Shown one piece after another: positions 9,757 to 21,505 of a stretch of 64,000 bases of DNA. A model generated the notes under the pieces. That model was not told where the DNA came from and searched no databases. It worked only from the letters and a program-made list of their open reading frames with translations. Source of the DNA: Halichondria panicea (Eukaryota > Porifera > Demospongiae > Suberitida > Halichondriidae); the NCBI RefSeq assembly GCF_963675165.1, contig NC_087385.1, positions 206,501 to 270,500 of the forward strand. Reading direction: 5' to 3'. Each line of letters opens with the position of its first letter. The first letter of the stretch is position 1. Both the position numbers and the translations under genes were made by a program.

Positions 9757-11810
9757 ATGCAGCAAGCTATCATCCTGATCCTCTCTGCTTGCCTGGGTTG
9801 TCTGAATGGGCAATTGGTAGCAAAATCAAGTGAGTCAATGAATTTCTACAAAATATTGCTAATAATTATTTGTTTTTCACCACACTCCAGATACAAAGCT
9901 CCAGCCCATTGACACCATAGTGCTACTGACCAGACCAACCCCCAGCACTGCAACACCATACGTGTCTACAACCCCTGAACCACCGTATGTCCCCCCAAAG
10001 CCCTACCCCACCGAGGTCTACCCGTATGACCCCTACGAGCCATACGACCCCTATGACCCCTATCCCTTCTACTTCTGTGAGCTGAATGAGGACGAATACG
10101 GCCGACCTTACTATGGCCCCTACGATGAGTATCGTCCACCCTATCAACCCTCCCCCACCTACGCACCTCCTACGCAATACCCACCAACAGAGCCACCTAC
10201 CAAATATCCCCCTCTCTATTACGTGCGTCCTCTAACCACCAAAGCCCTGCCACCACCGGAAACATACGAAGTGGATGTTGAGGAACTGGCTAAACGAGAG
10301 AAGAGGCAATCTCTGACACTACCATCCTGTATCACTAGCCACGAATGCAGGGAATCAAAAGGTGAACACATTATGGTAGAAAGAACAAAGTCATTATGCA
10401 TGCATGTGTGCGTCCACGCACAGTAACAGATACACAATATAGGCATACCTTAGCTATGAATGTAAAATAATGTGTATACAAAAGCAAGGTGATTAGGAGA
10501 CTTACCTTACAAAGTAGCAAGGTGATTAGGAGACTTACCTTACAAAGTAATATAATTATGTGTTTCATTCCACAGAGAAGTGTTACGGATATGGGACTAG
10601 ATATGACAAGTGTGGGCGTCGATGCTCTTGTAGGAATGGCTACCTCGAGGATTGCTGTCGTGTGCGTAAAGAGTGGAGATCAATGACACAAGTTGAACGT
10701 TGTCGATATGTCCGAGTGGTCCGAATTGCAAGCACTCAACAACCGTGGAAATCCTGTTATGATGAGCTCATTAGAAACCATCGAGATAATTTCGGCACTG
10801 GAATCCATGGCATCAATTTCTTCCTTCCATGGCATCGCTGGTACATACTGGCTTTGGAGAATTTGCTTCGACAGATTAATTGTCAAATCACTGTTCCCTA
10901 TTGGGACTGGAGTCTGGAGCCGCTGACGTGGCAGAATTCGATCGTATGGTCAGCTCAGTGTGGGTTAGGAGGTGATGGAATTGCAGCTAACGGGAACGCT
11001 GTAGGGACAGGCCCTTTCAGACAAGGTGTGTGGGAGCTCACACCCTCAGCTAATAACAACAATGGTGGAGACTTGAGAAGAAACTTCAATGGACAAGTAC
11101 CGGATTGTGCGTCTATTGCCGAGACTCAAAGGCTGGGAGTGGGTCAATTCAACGCTTGGCATCCATTCATTAGCAGTACTCTCCACGATTCAGTCCACTG
11201 TAGGATAGGGGGTACCATGTGCTCTGTGGATGCTGCTAATGCTCCAGAGTTCTTCCTCCATCACGGCTTCATTGATAAACTGTGGACAGACTGGCAGAAC
11301 AAGGGACCTGCATTCAAGCATCAACCGTTCTACAGTAACAATAATTCTCCCATGCCTGGTACATATGGACAGAGCCCACGAAGTGTGTACGATCTGAACA
11401 GACAACCAGGCTGTGTCAGAGTGTGCGTGGAACCATCATCACGACCGTGCAGACTCAACACAACCTACACACCCGCTTGCTCGACTGCTATGAACTGCAA
11501 TGAGTACTCTCCCATTAAACTAGCCGGGATGATCCCCAGGCCCTACCCTCGGGTCCCAGAGGATGCCTACGAATTATTCAACACACCGTACGAAATACGA
11601 AGGATCTCTGGCCGCTACCACCAGCTGTACAATGACTACGATGAGCTCTACAAAGTGCTAGAGTCGAATGGTTATACCAACCAGGACAGTTCGTACAGGC
11701 CTAGGTATGGGGAGGTGCAGTTTGACCGCTACCTGTATCAGGCCACACCTAACGATCCGTATCTCCCCCCACCCCCTGATGTATGCAAGCCCTACTTCCC
11801 AACTTACTAA
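9757..11810 (+). CDS. secreted tyrosinase with Tyr/Pro-rich propeptide
   Basis: Type-3 copper oxidase predicted to hydroxylate phenols and oxidise catechols outside the cell. Exons 9757-9829, 9891-10361, 10576-11810, about 592 residues. A signal peptide (MQQAIILILSACLGCLNG) is followed by a Tyr/Pro-rich segment (about residues 38-137, roughly 22 Tyr; PYDPYEPYDPYDPYPF), a furin-type site REKR at 160-163, a Cys-rich knot (KCYGYGTRYDKCGRRCSCRNG) and the catalytic domain. CuA ligands are His in RNHRDNF and in IHGINFFLPWHRW; CuB ligands are LHDSVH and EFFLHHGFIDKLWTDWQ, so the dinuclear site is complete. PYWDW is also conserved. It converges on PLRG1, 214 bases apart. Identity is firm; the fusion to a Tyr-rich propeptide is unusual. 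Confidence 0.93.
10483..10548. repeat. 33-base tandem duplication in tyrosinase intron 2
   Basis: AGCAAGGTGATTAGGAGACT... repeated twice with period 33 (10483 and 10516), just before the acceptor of exon 3. Confidence 0.85.
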
Positions 11811-12024
11811 GAAACTGAACTTTTAAGATTAGCCAAAAAAAGATACTTGATTTAGAATAAGGCTGTGTGCAATATTATTTTAATATTACGGACAATGTTG
11901 TATAAAATTGCAAATAATTGTACATGTGTAGAAAGTGGATAATTGTGACCAAAATTAGAGCAAGGATACTAGCCAAAGAATATGAGTTGATGGACAATAG
12001 AGGGAGAGAGTTTGCATGGTTAGT

Positions 12025-15000
12025 TCAATAGCGCTTTCTCTTCGATATTTCCGGCTTCCAGATGAGCGGGTGGCTCTCTTCAGTCTGTGTGTGTGTGTGT
12101 GGGCGGGGGACAGGTGTGTGTGTGTGGGGGCGGGGGAGGTCATAACACGAGCTGTTTATAGAAGAAACAGGAAATCGTGTGGTAACAATAAAATAATGAC
12201 AAGTACAGTAAATTAATGCTATGAGGGCAAACATGCACACACTGCACACACACTGCATGTACAGTGTAGTAAGAAGGTGGGAGAGACTGTTTCCACAACA
12301 CTGGGAGGTGACAAGCTGGGAGGGGGCCTAATTGAGCACTGGTTGCATTACACCAGGACAAAACAAAAAAAGATTGCCCTTTTTCAATCAAGTTTTGAGG
12401 CCTATCAAAAACTTTGAGTAGCCATGTAATACATGTAGCTAAAGCCACTGAAATTCAATTCTCAAGGTATGGGTGGTCAAAGTTAATTCGCTAAAATCAA
12501 TAGTTATGTACTCACCGCGGTCTCGTCCTCCCTGTACATCTTGATGGTCTTGTCAGCCTCGGCAGTGAGCAGTCGACAACCACTCATATCAAAGCAGGCC
12601 TTGAAGACACCGGCCTCACTGTCCAGGGACCCGGGCTGACTCAAGGCTTGAAGCTGCTGGAAACAGTGACCTGTCTTCCAATCCCAGAAATGCATGGATC
12701 CATTATCACCTGAGGAGGGATGATACATCATAAATGCTTATCACAAACTCTTACATACACATATGCTCTCACTGAAAGCTAGAATCAATATAGAATGTAC
12801 ATGTAGTAAACAGTGTGGTGGTTAGAGACAGACTACACTACAGTGGTTTTCCTTACCTTTGCAGGCTATACTGCAAGAGCACTGCAACCACAATGTAGTA
12901 AATATAGTATTTTGGTTGGCTTCTGTTATGATTGTTAGTAACAAGCCAACAAAATTACAATTACTTGCTATGGCCTGCAAAATGCAAACTGTAACTGGTT
13001 TTAATTTGGCAATTTCAAAACTGCCAAATTAGTGGACCTAATTGCTGTAGTAGCCTAAGATGTCAAATTAAAAATCGCCAAATTCTAATAGCTCACTCGC
13101 CAAATAATTATAATAGCCGCTAAATGTTTCAAGTGTCTCATATTTTGTCTGACTGAAGTGATGGTAGCTCAGCTAACTTGTTGCATGGTTCATTGTGGCA
13201 AAATGATATGAGCTAAAACTTGTATGTATAGCTATAGGGAGCGGAGGGCCTATATTTACTTAGCCTCGATCCCAGACCGCACTTCCCAGAAGGATTGCTG
13301 TGAAAGTAGAGTAGTAACCCCTTGAGTTGTGTGAAAAGTCTGCAATAGCCAGTATTTTACCCATCATTGATTTTTGTGATGTGTGGGTGGACTAAAATAA
13401 CACAAACAGGTAATCACTACATTGTGGTTACAGTGCCTTGGAGTATAGCCTGCAAAGGTATGGAAAACCACTGTATACATGTACATGTATACACAGGAAT
13501 TACCACATGCGCCCACGAAAAGCAGTTAATTATGCTTTGCAACAGAGATTTGCCTGACAGCAAAAACCACTTAGATTGTTAGATATGAATATCATTCTAG
13601 CCTAAGAGCTTGCACTTCTATTAGCGCCAAACTGAGAAGATTGAATAATTTCAGTCACTTCTACAACATTTGAAAATTTAAAGAACCTAAAAAGGGCAAG
13701 TTGGGGCGTCGCCCGGTTTCTGGGAAACTTAACCCACCTCCAGAGACGAGCACATTGTCAGAGTTGATGGCCACTGTATTGACAATGGCTTGGTGGCCAG
13801 AGAAGTTCTGCATAAAGTTACCATCAGGGAACTTCCACACCTTGACGTTGTCAGGGGCTCCAGAGGCAAAGCAAAATCTGTCAGGAAAGATTGCTGAAAG
13901 CAGAAATAGGCTTGCAAACACATTAAGATCTGAAATTGGACGTTCCCAACACAAGTTATGGACCATCAAAGTTAGGTCTGAAAACAAGACCCACCCACTT
14001 ATACAATGTAGTCCATGCTTCCTCCCTCCCCCTCCAGAAAATAGACAATTTGGGCCACAAATAAAGCTGCTCTAAGCACACCATGTTGTAGCACTACCAA
14101 ACAGGTACTATCAACTATTGGACACTAGTAGATAAGATCTACATGGGAAGTACATGGGAAAAGTGCCTCAGAGCATGTATACTATGGGACTTAGTATACC
14201 TGCAACTTACTTAGTATACCTAGTATTCTGTTGCCAAGTAATTGTATTGTAGTTAAGCATCGAGGGCAAGGTTTGGGCATGCGCACTAGTATCTAAATGA
14301 GTTAGACACTGTTTTGTCGGTGTCCATGTGATTTAGAAGCCCTCAGCCACTTGTAGTACCCTCGCTACGCTCGGGATACTAAATCAGTGCCTTTGGGCTT
14401 CTAAATCCCATAGACACCTCCAAAACAGTGTCTAACTATTATTTGGTACACTATTGATGGAGGTTTCTTTAAAATCAAATTATGGCAGCAGAGCTATTAA
14501 TTGCAGTGGGCCAGCTTACTCTGTGGGATGTAGTGCTAGGGAGCGCACACTCTTCTTGTGGTTGGTGAGGACTGCCTTGGTTTTCCCAGCAGCCAAATCC
14601 CAGAGCCTTATAGTGGAGTCATGACTACCAGTCAGAACCTGAGAGAGAGGGAGTAGCAAATGTAATGTGGTTATGTGCAATATTGATACGAAAATTTCAA
14701 CCGCGAAAATGCATGCTCAATATGCAAGTATGTAAAAAAAAACTGCTATATATATTATACGCAAAAATAGCCAAACTTAAGAGTTAAGACCCTCGAAAAT
14801 TACCAGCTATACGGTATTGTTGAGCAACTTTTCCATTTTCAATTAGAGAGCAACAATAATTATTAATGAATAATCTTAGAGTCATAATAAAAATAGTATC
14901 TAAGAAGCTACACAACTGTTCCAACTTCTATTCTGTCCGTATAACCCTCTGCTGACTTGGACATGTAGCCCCCGGCAACTAACAGCTTGTCCTCAGACAA

Positions 15001-18000
15001 CGTCAGCACAAAGCTCCTCTCTCTGGGCACTCCAAGATGGCTGACAATCTTCCAGACATTCGCAGCCGGGTCATACGTATGCACGGCTGAGGTGGGTTTA
15101 TAGTTGGCATTGCAACCCCCTATAGCTACCAGGTGGCCCCCTATGCAGGCACACGTTGAGTAGAGCACCGGTAGGTCGGGCAAGGCTGTCCATACTTCTC
15201 TGGACGATCGAGATAATAAAACAGGTGGCAAGGAGGCTGTCTGGATCAGAGCGAGAAGGGAGCACGAGAATGCCGTGGGTAGGGGGTGGAAGAAATGGTC
15301 ACATCCTCCAGTGAGGTACAGCGTGTCCCTACAAATCACAATCGATGCTTCATACTGTGGTACAGGCAAGTCGGGAGCTGTGAACCATTGTCGTGTACTG
15401 ATGTCCATGATCTCTACGGTCTTGAAACATTGGTCTTTCTTCCCTTTACCTCCGGCAACGATCACTGTTGTAACAGTACTGACAGCACATGCTCCCATTC
15501 GAGGGGTAGGCATCGGCGGGTATTGTTCAGTCCATTCACCGTCACTGCCAAGTGTGTATAGCTGGTTCGATAGGCCACTTCCAAGCAGGTCTTTCAAGGA
15601 AAACTGTTTTTTGCCTCCAATTGTAACTAGTTGCTTAGCAATTACGACCAGGGAAGCAGATTCGGTAGGGCACTCGGCCTTCGTGGACCACTTGACAGTG
15701 ACCAGGTCCAGAGCGTAGACCTTCCTGGACGATGGTAGTTGAGACTCTGGCATGAAATAGGCCACAGTGTCCACAAGCACACAAGAGTTGGACACTCTAT
15801 ACAGTCGACACGGGGCCGTCTTCGTAGGTGTCCAGTGAAATCCAAACTCTTTGTCAGATTTCTTCACAGAAGGTGTTATATTCGGAGTAGGTAGTTGGAC
15901 GTCTAGGATGTCTAATCGTAATCTCAACTGTTCAATTTTAGATTTGAACTTTTCTAGTACCGTTCCCTTGACTTGCAGTAGATTGTCTTTAGCTAACAGA
16001 AGATGGTCTTTATCAGCGATCTTTTGCTCGAGCATTTCAATATTGCGTTGACTCGATTTCAACTCCATTTTTAAATCTTTTATCTCTTGATCTTTTGCAG
16101 CCAAATCTTGTATGATTTGCAGAGGTGTGTGCTGCTCACATTTGGTCTCCACGGTAATAACTAGGTTCATTGAAACACTCTCTTTGTACTCTGAGCGGAC
16201 CTTTAGTTCCGTGAGGGTATGACAAAGACTGCTAGCAGATGGTCGATCGTTGGCTTTGTCCCGCAGGCAGTCTATTGCCATTGGGAGGAGAGGGTGGCCT
16301 GGGAATATCAGTCTAATGTGGTTGTCACGACGATCAATCTCGGATGTACGTACTTCAATTTCACCAGACGGAAACTGTGGATCATTGGTTCGAACGGTTC
16401 GGAGCATACTGCCAGGTGAGGGGAACTTTTTGGTGAGAATTTGCACAAGATTGACTCCAAACGAGAACACATCCCCCTTGTCGCTGTAATCTGATTGGCT
16501 GGATGTAGCCTCAGGCGGCATGTACACTTCTGTACCGGGACAGGTGGTGTGTGAAACTTGAGAGGAGGGGAGAGCACAACTAATCATCTTCGTCATTCCA
16601 AAATCTGACAGCTTAGCACGAGAGTCGCCATTTAGAAGGATATTGTTACTAGAGAGGTCTCGATGAATCAGGCTGTTAGCGTGAAGAAAAGACAAGGCTT
16701 GAATGATATCCAGTGATAGATTGACTTGCAGGTAGTAGAGAACAGGATGTGTAGAAGTTTCAAGAAGTTGCTTTAAGTTTCGGTCCATTAGCTCCATCAA
16801 CAGTACAGGTAGCTGTGTGTCAGGGTCCTGGGAGAGTCCGAGGTATTGGACTATGTTTGGATGGTTGATTCTTCTCAATAAAGCACATTCTTGCTTGAAG
16901 CGATTGAACGGTGCTCTGGGGTTAGCATCATGGAGGGCAGGTTGTAGGTAGGAGGGGCCTAAGAGTGTTTGGTGGAATATCTTGGCAGCACAGAGGAGAT
17001 TGTCAGCCATGGCTTCACACACTTGTCCGTATGACCCTACACCCAGTACTCGGCTCTTGAGCAGCTGTACATTGCGGAAACCAACATCACCATCCATGGC
17101 AGGCAGGCCTGTGAGGGAGGGAGGGGCTAAGTAATTCAGCTTGAGGAAAAATAAAATATAATATAGTGATAAATATATAATATGTACATGTACAGAAAGA
17201 TGATTATTACATCATTATAATATTAATACGTACATTGTACATGTGCATGTACATGTGTTATGTGTTTGTCATACTTACTTTCTACGAGTCTCTGCTTCTT
17301 GCCAGGACATTCCAGTTATACTTTGACACACACACACACACACACACACAGATAGATCGAGTATTGAAAGAGACTCCAGCTCCTAGAGCACAATGCTGTG
17401 CCACATGGTGAAGCAAACAATGGCTGGTTGGATCAGGTGATCCCATGATTGGCTACATGCTTGACCACAGCTATTCCCTGGGAGACTATCAATAGATAAA
17501 GTGCTAATTAATTTTTTGCAAGCATCAAACATATGCGAACTTGGATCAATTCGCAAAATAAAATTGCAAAACACGGTCACCTCTGTATATAAAACCCATA
17601 TAAAAAATAGAGAATCCTCTCCTGTTTTACTAAATTAATACTTGCCAAACGCAGATCGCAAAGGGCAAATTTTTCTGCTGCTGATTTGGCTCATTCGCAA
17701 ATTTTTTCACCAGCAATATAATTATTCTAGCAATAAGGTTTTGTACAGTGTACAATAGGAACAAGCGCTTCATTGATACAGTTCGAGGCAACTTCCTCCG
17801 TTGTTGAGCTGATATTATGACTGAGCGTGAGGGAGAGCACATGCCATCACCTCCACACAGACAACACCACTCATGCTCTAATAAAGTGAGCGTGGGTAAT
17901 ATTGAAAGTGATGACTACCTGTCCATACTACACGCGTGGCAGACAGTCTACACAACCAGCATATAGTTACTGATGAGCAACCTATCACTAGACCCAACAC

Positions 18001-20534
18001 AACTGCTATTGCAGCCCCACCTCTCAGCAATACAAATTATACAATAGTACTGACAAAGAAACTTGCAATCCTCTATCTTAATTTTACACACAAATTAGGC
18101 TGTTAATTCTAAGAAATTATGGCCTGTTTCAAATTTGAGATTTGAGCATACCATCTGAAAGAGCTCCTTCTAAGCTTTCAGAAAATCATTATATTGTTAT
18201 GGCCATTCAAAGATGCTACACTATAGACACAGTCCCATGCAATAGTTATAGACTAGGCCTGCTTACCTGAGGGTTAGCTGCCTGAGTGATGATGTCAGCC
18301 ACAGTGTTAGTGTGACCAGAGAGAGTGTGGACACAAGCCTTGGTCCTCATGTCCCACACACGAGCAGTAGCGTCACGCCCACCAGTTATCAACACATCAA
18401 TAGTCGGGTGAAGAGATATACAGTACACAGCACTCAGATGACCGTGATAGTGACGAATCACCTGTAGTGCGTGTGTGTGGGGGGGGCAAAGGACATGAAT
18501 GATTGACAATACATTGTACAAATAATGACAATAGGATAGTGGGGAAAAGGAGGGGAACTGGATATAATTATATAACAATTGTCCTTGACACTCATTGTAC
18601 AATCATGTTAGTAGAGGTGTTGGAGGCTTGATTTTAATTAACAACAATATCTAGCATCTTCCTTACCTTGTTGACTTCCAGGTCCCAGCACTTGACCTGC
18701 TTGTCCTCCCCACAGGAGAAGAGGTACGGTTGTCGAGGGCTCACCACCAGCCCACGCACTGCACTGATATGACCAGTCAGAGTCAGCTTCAGACGCCCCG
18801 AGGCCAAATCCCACAACTGCATGTACAGAGGACAATACAATACCAAATGCAGTCAACAGTACACATTGGTTTAATCAATGGTTTGGAGACTCTTTCAGCT
18901 GCCATAACTTGAATTCCGTTGATCCAATTTCAATGATTTTCTGATTTTCTGAAAGCTTAGAAAGAAACCTTTCAAATGGTGTCATCAAAGTTCAAATTCA
19001 AGAGTTAAAAGGTCCCAGGCCGGAAAATGACAAATTATGGTCCCAATGAAATCTTGGATTGACATTTGAAAGGTATCTTTCTAAACTTTCAGAAATTCAT
19101 AATATTTTTGACATTGGATTAACGGTATTCAAGTTATGGCTGTTGAAAGATGTTCAACCCTCCTCCCACACACGGGCCTTAATCAATGGTACAAATATTG
19201 AAAATGAATCGCCAAAACTTTAGTTATGGCTGTCAGAAGATATGCTACACTAAACACTGGATTCTATTGCATGTACATTTACATAACAGGTGATACTATA
19301 AACACAGCCAATGCTCCCAACCCCACCCCCTTACCTTGATGGTTCTATCTCCTGAGCCAGTGGCAAACCACTCGTTGCTGGGGTCCAGGGCAATAGATCT
19401 CACCCAGCCAAGATGGCCGCTGATAACTCTCATTAGCTTCCATGGCGGATGCCACTGCGGCTTGATCAACTGTTGAGCTTTCCGTGGTACCAACTGTTGT
19501 GTGCCCTTGCTCAAGACAAGGTCCTACAGGTGGCAAAGGTCAGAGGTTATAGGTCAAAGTGCAGAGGTCGTACCTTGCTTTGTTGGTAGATATCTTTGAG
19601 ACCTGCTCCAGTTGTTCTGTAACAGTGCAATTATTAATAGGCAATTTTTGGAACCATAAAAAATTACTTACGCTGATTGTTCTCTTGCGGTGACCTCATC
19701 GATGACCTTTTGCACTCCTTGCTCTGAGGGGGGTCTCTGTTTAGCGGCAGTACCAGCTGACAGGGCCACACCTACAAGGGGGCGTGGTAGTGGTGTAGTG
19801 GTGTGTGGACAATGATATTGAGGAGCTAGCTTACCAGGACCACTCGGGTAGTGATGACCACCAGTCACCATCAGAGGTGGGGCCTCTGGGCAATAATAGC
19901 AACACAGTGATAATAAACTGTATGTGAAAACATTTAACTAGCTAACTTTGATGGTTCACAATCAATACTTTGGATGGTCTAATTTCAAAATGATCTAAGG
20001 AACTCGAAGTCTATGGTATGCTCAGGTTCTACATAGGATCAATGGATATTCAAGAAACCAAAGGGTGTATTATTCAACCATCCCCCTCTCTCTACCTTGT
20101 TTCCCTGGTGGGAGACTCTTGGCTGATATCTTGGCCACAGTGTCATTGGGTGGTGGGAGGTCCTTCACTGCAGCATGCTCATCACTGATCTTACACGCTA
20201 TCTTACGCTTCAACCTGCACACACACACACACACCCGGTTACTATAGCAACACGATACTCTGATGCGTACCCATACAGTACACAAGTAATCATTTATTAA
20301 GGTGATAAGACTATGCAATGAATGGTGCTATGCAATGAATGGTGCTATAATTATGGGGCGAATGTTGAGGGTCGCTATATTGGTGGTGGTGTCAACATTG
20401 TAGTGATATGTGTGAGTATCCATGGTAACGTACGCCTGGTCATTCTGTGGTATGGGTTGTCCCTCTTGACTCAGGAACATGTCGTGACTTCTCTTGAGTG
20501 ATCTGAACACTAGTGTGTGAACACTGTGCTTCAT
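12025..20534 (-). CDS. PLRG1: pleiotropic regulator 1, spliceosomal WD40 protein
   Basis: Component of the PRP19/CDC5L complex of the activated spliceosome. Twelve exons in frame (about 486 residues, human 514): 20534-20434, 20214-20096, 19885-19835, 19771-19672, 19616-19574, 19523-19335, 18816-18667, 18461-18267, 14638-14520, 13877-13738, 12709-12516, 12084-12025. It starts [20 protein letters not shown], has the linker [20 protein letters not shown], then WD repeats ([102 protein letters not shown]) and ends [17 protein letters not shown], all diagnostic. Intron 8 (18266-14639) holds a complete kinase-Kelch gene on the same strand. Two acceptors (exons 2 and 12) directly follow (TG)n or (CA)n. 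Head to head with FBXO9. Confidence 0.97.
14300..14445. repeat. fold-back element in PLRG1 intron 8
   Basis: GTTAGACACTGTTTTG...GTGATTTAGAAGCCC on the left is mirrored by GGGCTTCTAAATCCCATAGACACCTCCAAAACAGTGTCTAAC on the right in shorter matching blocks. Its centre has ACCCTCGCTACGCTCGGGAT, the same core as the hairpin at 3630-3725. Confidence 0.75.
14908..17097 (-). CDS. intronless protein kinase-coiled coil-Kelch protein nested in PLRG1
   Basis: Single open frame of 729 residues on the same strand as, and wholly within, PLRG1 intron 8. N-terminal kinase (about 10-290): glycine loop LGVGSYGQV, Lys39 in CAAKIF, Glu70, HRDLSSNN at 145-152, SDFGMTK at 164-170, PPEA in place of [11 protein letters not shown]. 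All catalytic residues are present, so it should be active; the sequence is TKL/tyrosine-kinase-like, with Ser/Thr specificity suggested by HRDLSSNN. A short coiled coil (about 330-400; [20 protein letters not shown]) leads into a C-terminal Kelch propeller (about 410-729) with blades such as [29 protein letters not shown] and LLVAGGY. No orthologue recognised; a retrocopy or insertion into the intron would explain the lack of introns. Confidence 0.88.
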   Translation of the reverse strand: MDGDVGFRNVQLLKSRVLGVGSYGQVCEAMADNLLCAAKIFHQTLLGPSYLQPALHDANPRAPFNRFKQECALLRRINHPNIVQYLGLSQDPDTQLPVLLMELMDRNLKQLLETSTHPVLYYLQVNLSLDIIQALSFLHANSLIHRDLSSNNILLNGDSRAKLSDFGMTKMISCALPSSQVSHTTCPGTEVYMPPEATSSQSDYSDKGDVFSFGVNLVQILTKKFPSPGSMLRTVRTNDPQFPSGEIEVRTSEIDRRDNHIRLIFPGHPLLPMAIDCLRDKANDRPSASSLCHTLTELKVRSEYKESVSMNLVITVETKCEQHTPLQIIQDLAAKDQEIKDLKMELKSSQRNIEMLEQKIADKDHLLLAKDNLLQVKGTVLEKFKSKIEQLRLRLDILDVQLPTPNITPSVKKSDKEFGFHWTPTKTAPCRLYRVSNSCVLVDTVAYFMPESQLPSSRKVYALDLVTVKWSTKAECPTESASLVVIAKQLVTIGGKKQFSLKDLLGSGLSNQLYTLGSDGEWTEQYPPMPTPRMGACAVSTVTTVIVAGGKGKKDQCFKTVEIMDISTRQWFTAPDLPVPQYEASIVICRDTLYLTGGCDHFFHPLPTAFSCSLLALIQTASLPPVLLSRSSREVWTALPDLPVLYSTCACIGGHLVAIGGCNANYKPTSAVHTYDPAANVWKIVSHLGVPRERSFVLTLSEDKLLVAGGYMSKSAEGYTDRIEVGTVV

Positions 20535-20816
20535 CACAGGGTCATGGTGGTGGGCCTGACAGGGGTCACAGTAACACAGGGGGTACAGAGTGTAGGTACG
20601 TATATCATACCTCCCTGCTCATCATTGTGCGTCCGTGTAGGGGAGCCTAAATATCTCTTCTTGATCTTGGCTTGTAAGCCTTTGACCTTTGAACCTTTGC
20701 CACGAGGTTTTCTTAGACAGTCTAAGGAAATATAGAAATGAAAAAGACGACCCATACCCAGTAAATTGAGATAGTGAAATCCTTAGTGTCTATCTCCAGG
20801 AGGTGATTTAAAGGCA
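20535..20816. promoter_or_regulatory. divergent PLRG1/FBXO9 promoter interval
   Basis: The two start codons lie 282 bases apart on opposite strands. Both are housekeeping-type genes and no TATA box is evident, so a shared bidirectional promoter is likely by position only. Confidence 0.45.
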
Positions 20817-21459
20817 ATGGAGAGCGCTGATATAGAGAATGATGATGATATATCTTCCTCAGACAATGTGGAACAGACAGACAGTCAAATAAGCAGTCAC
20901 AAGACACAAGTAAGAGTCAGGGAAAGCATATACCACCATATTGATGATAATGATCACTACACAGTTTGCAATAGTCTCCCTCCACTCAGGAGAATGATGA
21001 ACTGGAGGTGTTCCGTGAGGAATGGCGTGAAGAGTTGAAACGCAAGCAGCAGCCGCAATCATCCAGTGTAGAGGAAGAGGTAGGGTCGTCCAAGTGTGTG
21101 TGTGGGTGTGGGTGGGTGTGTGTGTGTGTGGTGTGTGGGGGTGGGTGTGGGTGTATTACTCTTATTTACTATATAATCCTCAGGCAGTGAGTCTCTACTG
21201 GATGGGAGCAGCTGCTGAGAGGAGTGGAGACATGCACGCAGGTAGCTAACCACCCACTCATTCACAACATGTACAGTGGATTACAAACAGGATTTTTAAG
21301 TGTTTTGGCTCTTTCTGCAGCTCTGTTGTTCTACAAGAAAGCCTGTCACCTGGTGCCTGATATTGACTTTAAACTGAACAAAGAGCAACCACCTCAGAGC
21401 AGTGACAGTGAAGACAGTGGCGACGAAGGTACTGGTCTAGTCTAGTATGACCATCCTTG

Positions 21460-21505
<46 letters not shown>

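Noticed and set aside
14740..14818. Possible MITE ending in GCTATACGGTA
   Set aside because: Only one terminal repeat is recognisable; no matching left end or TA pair.
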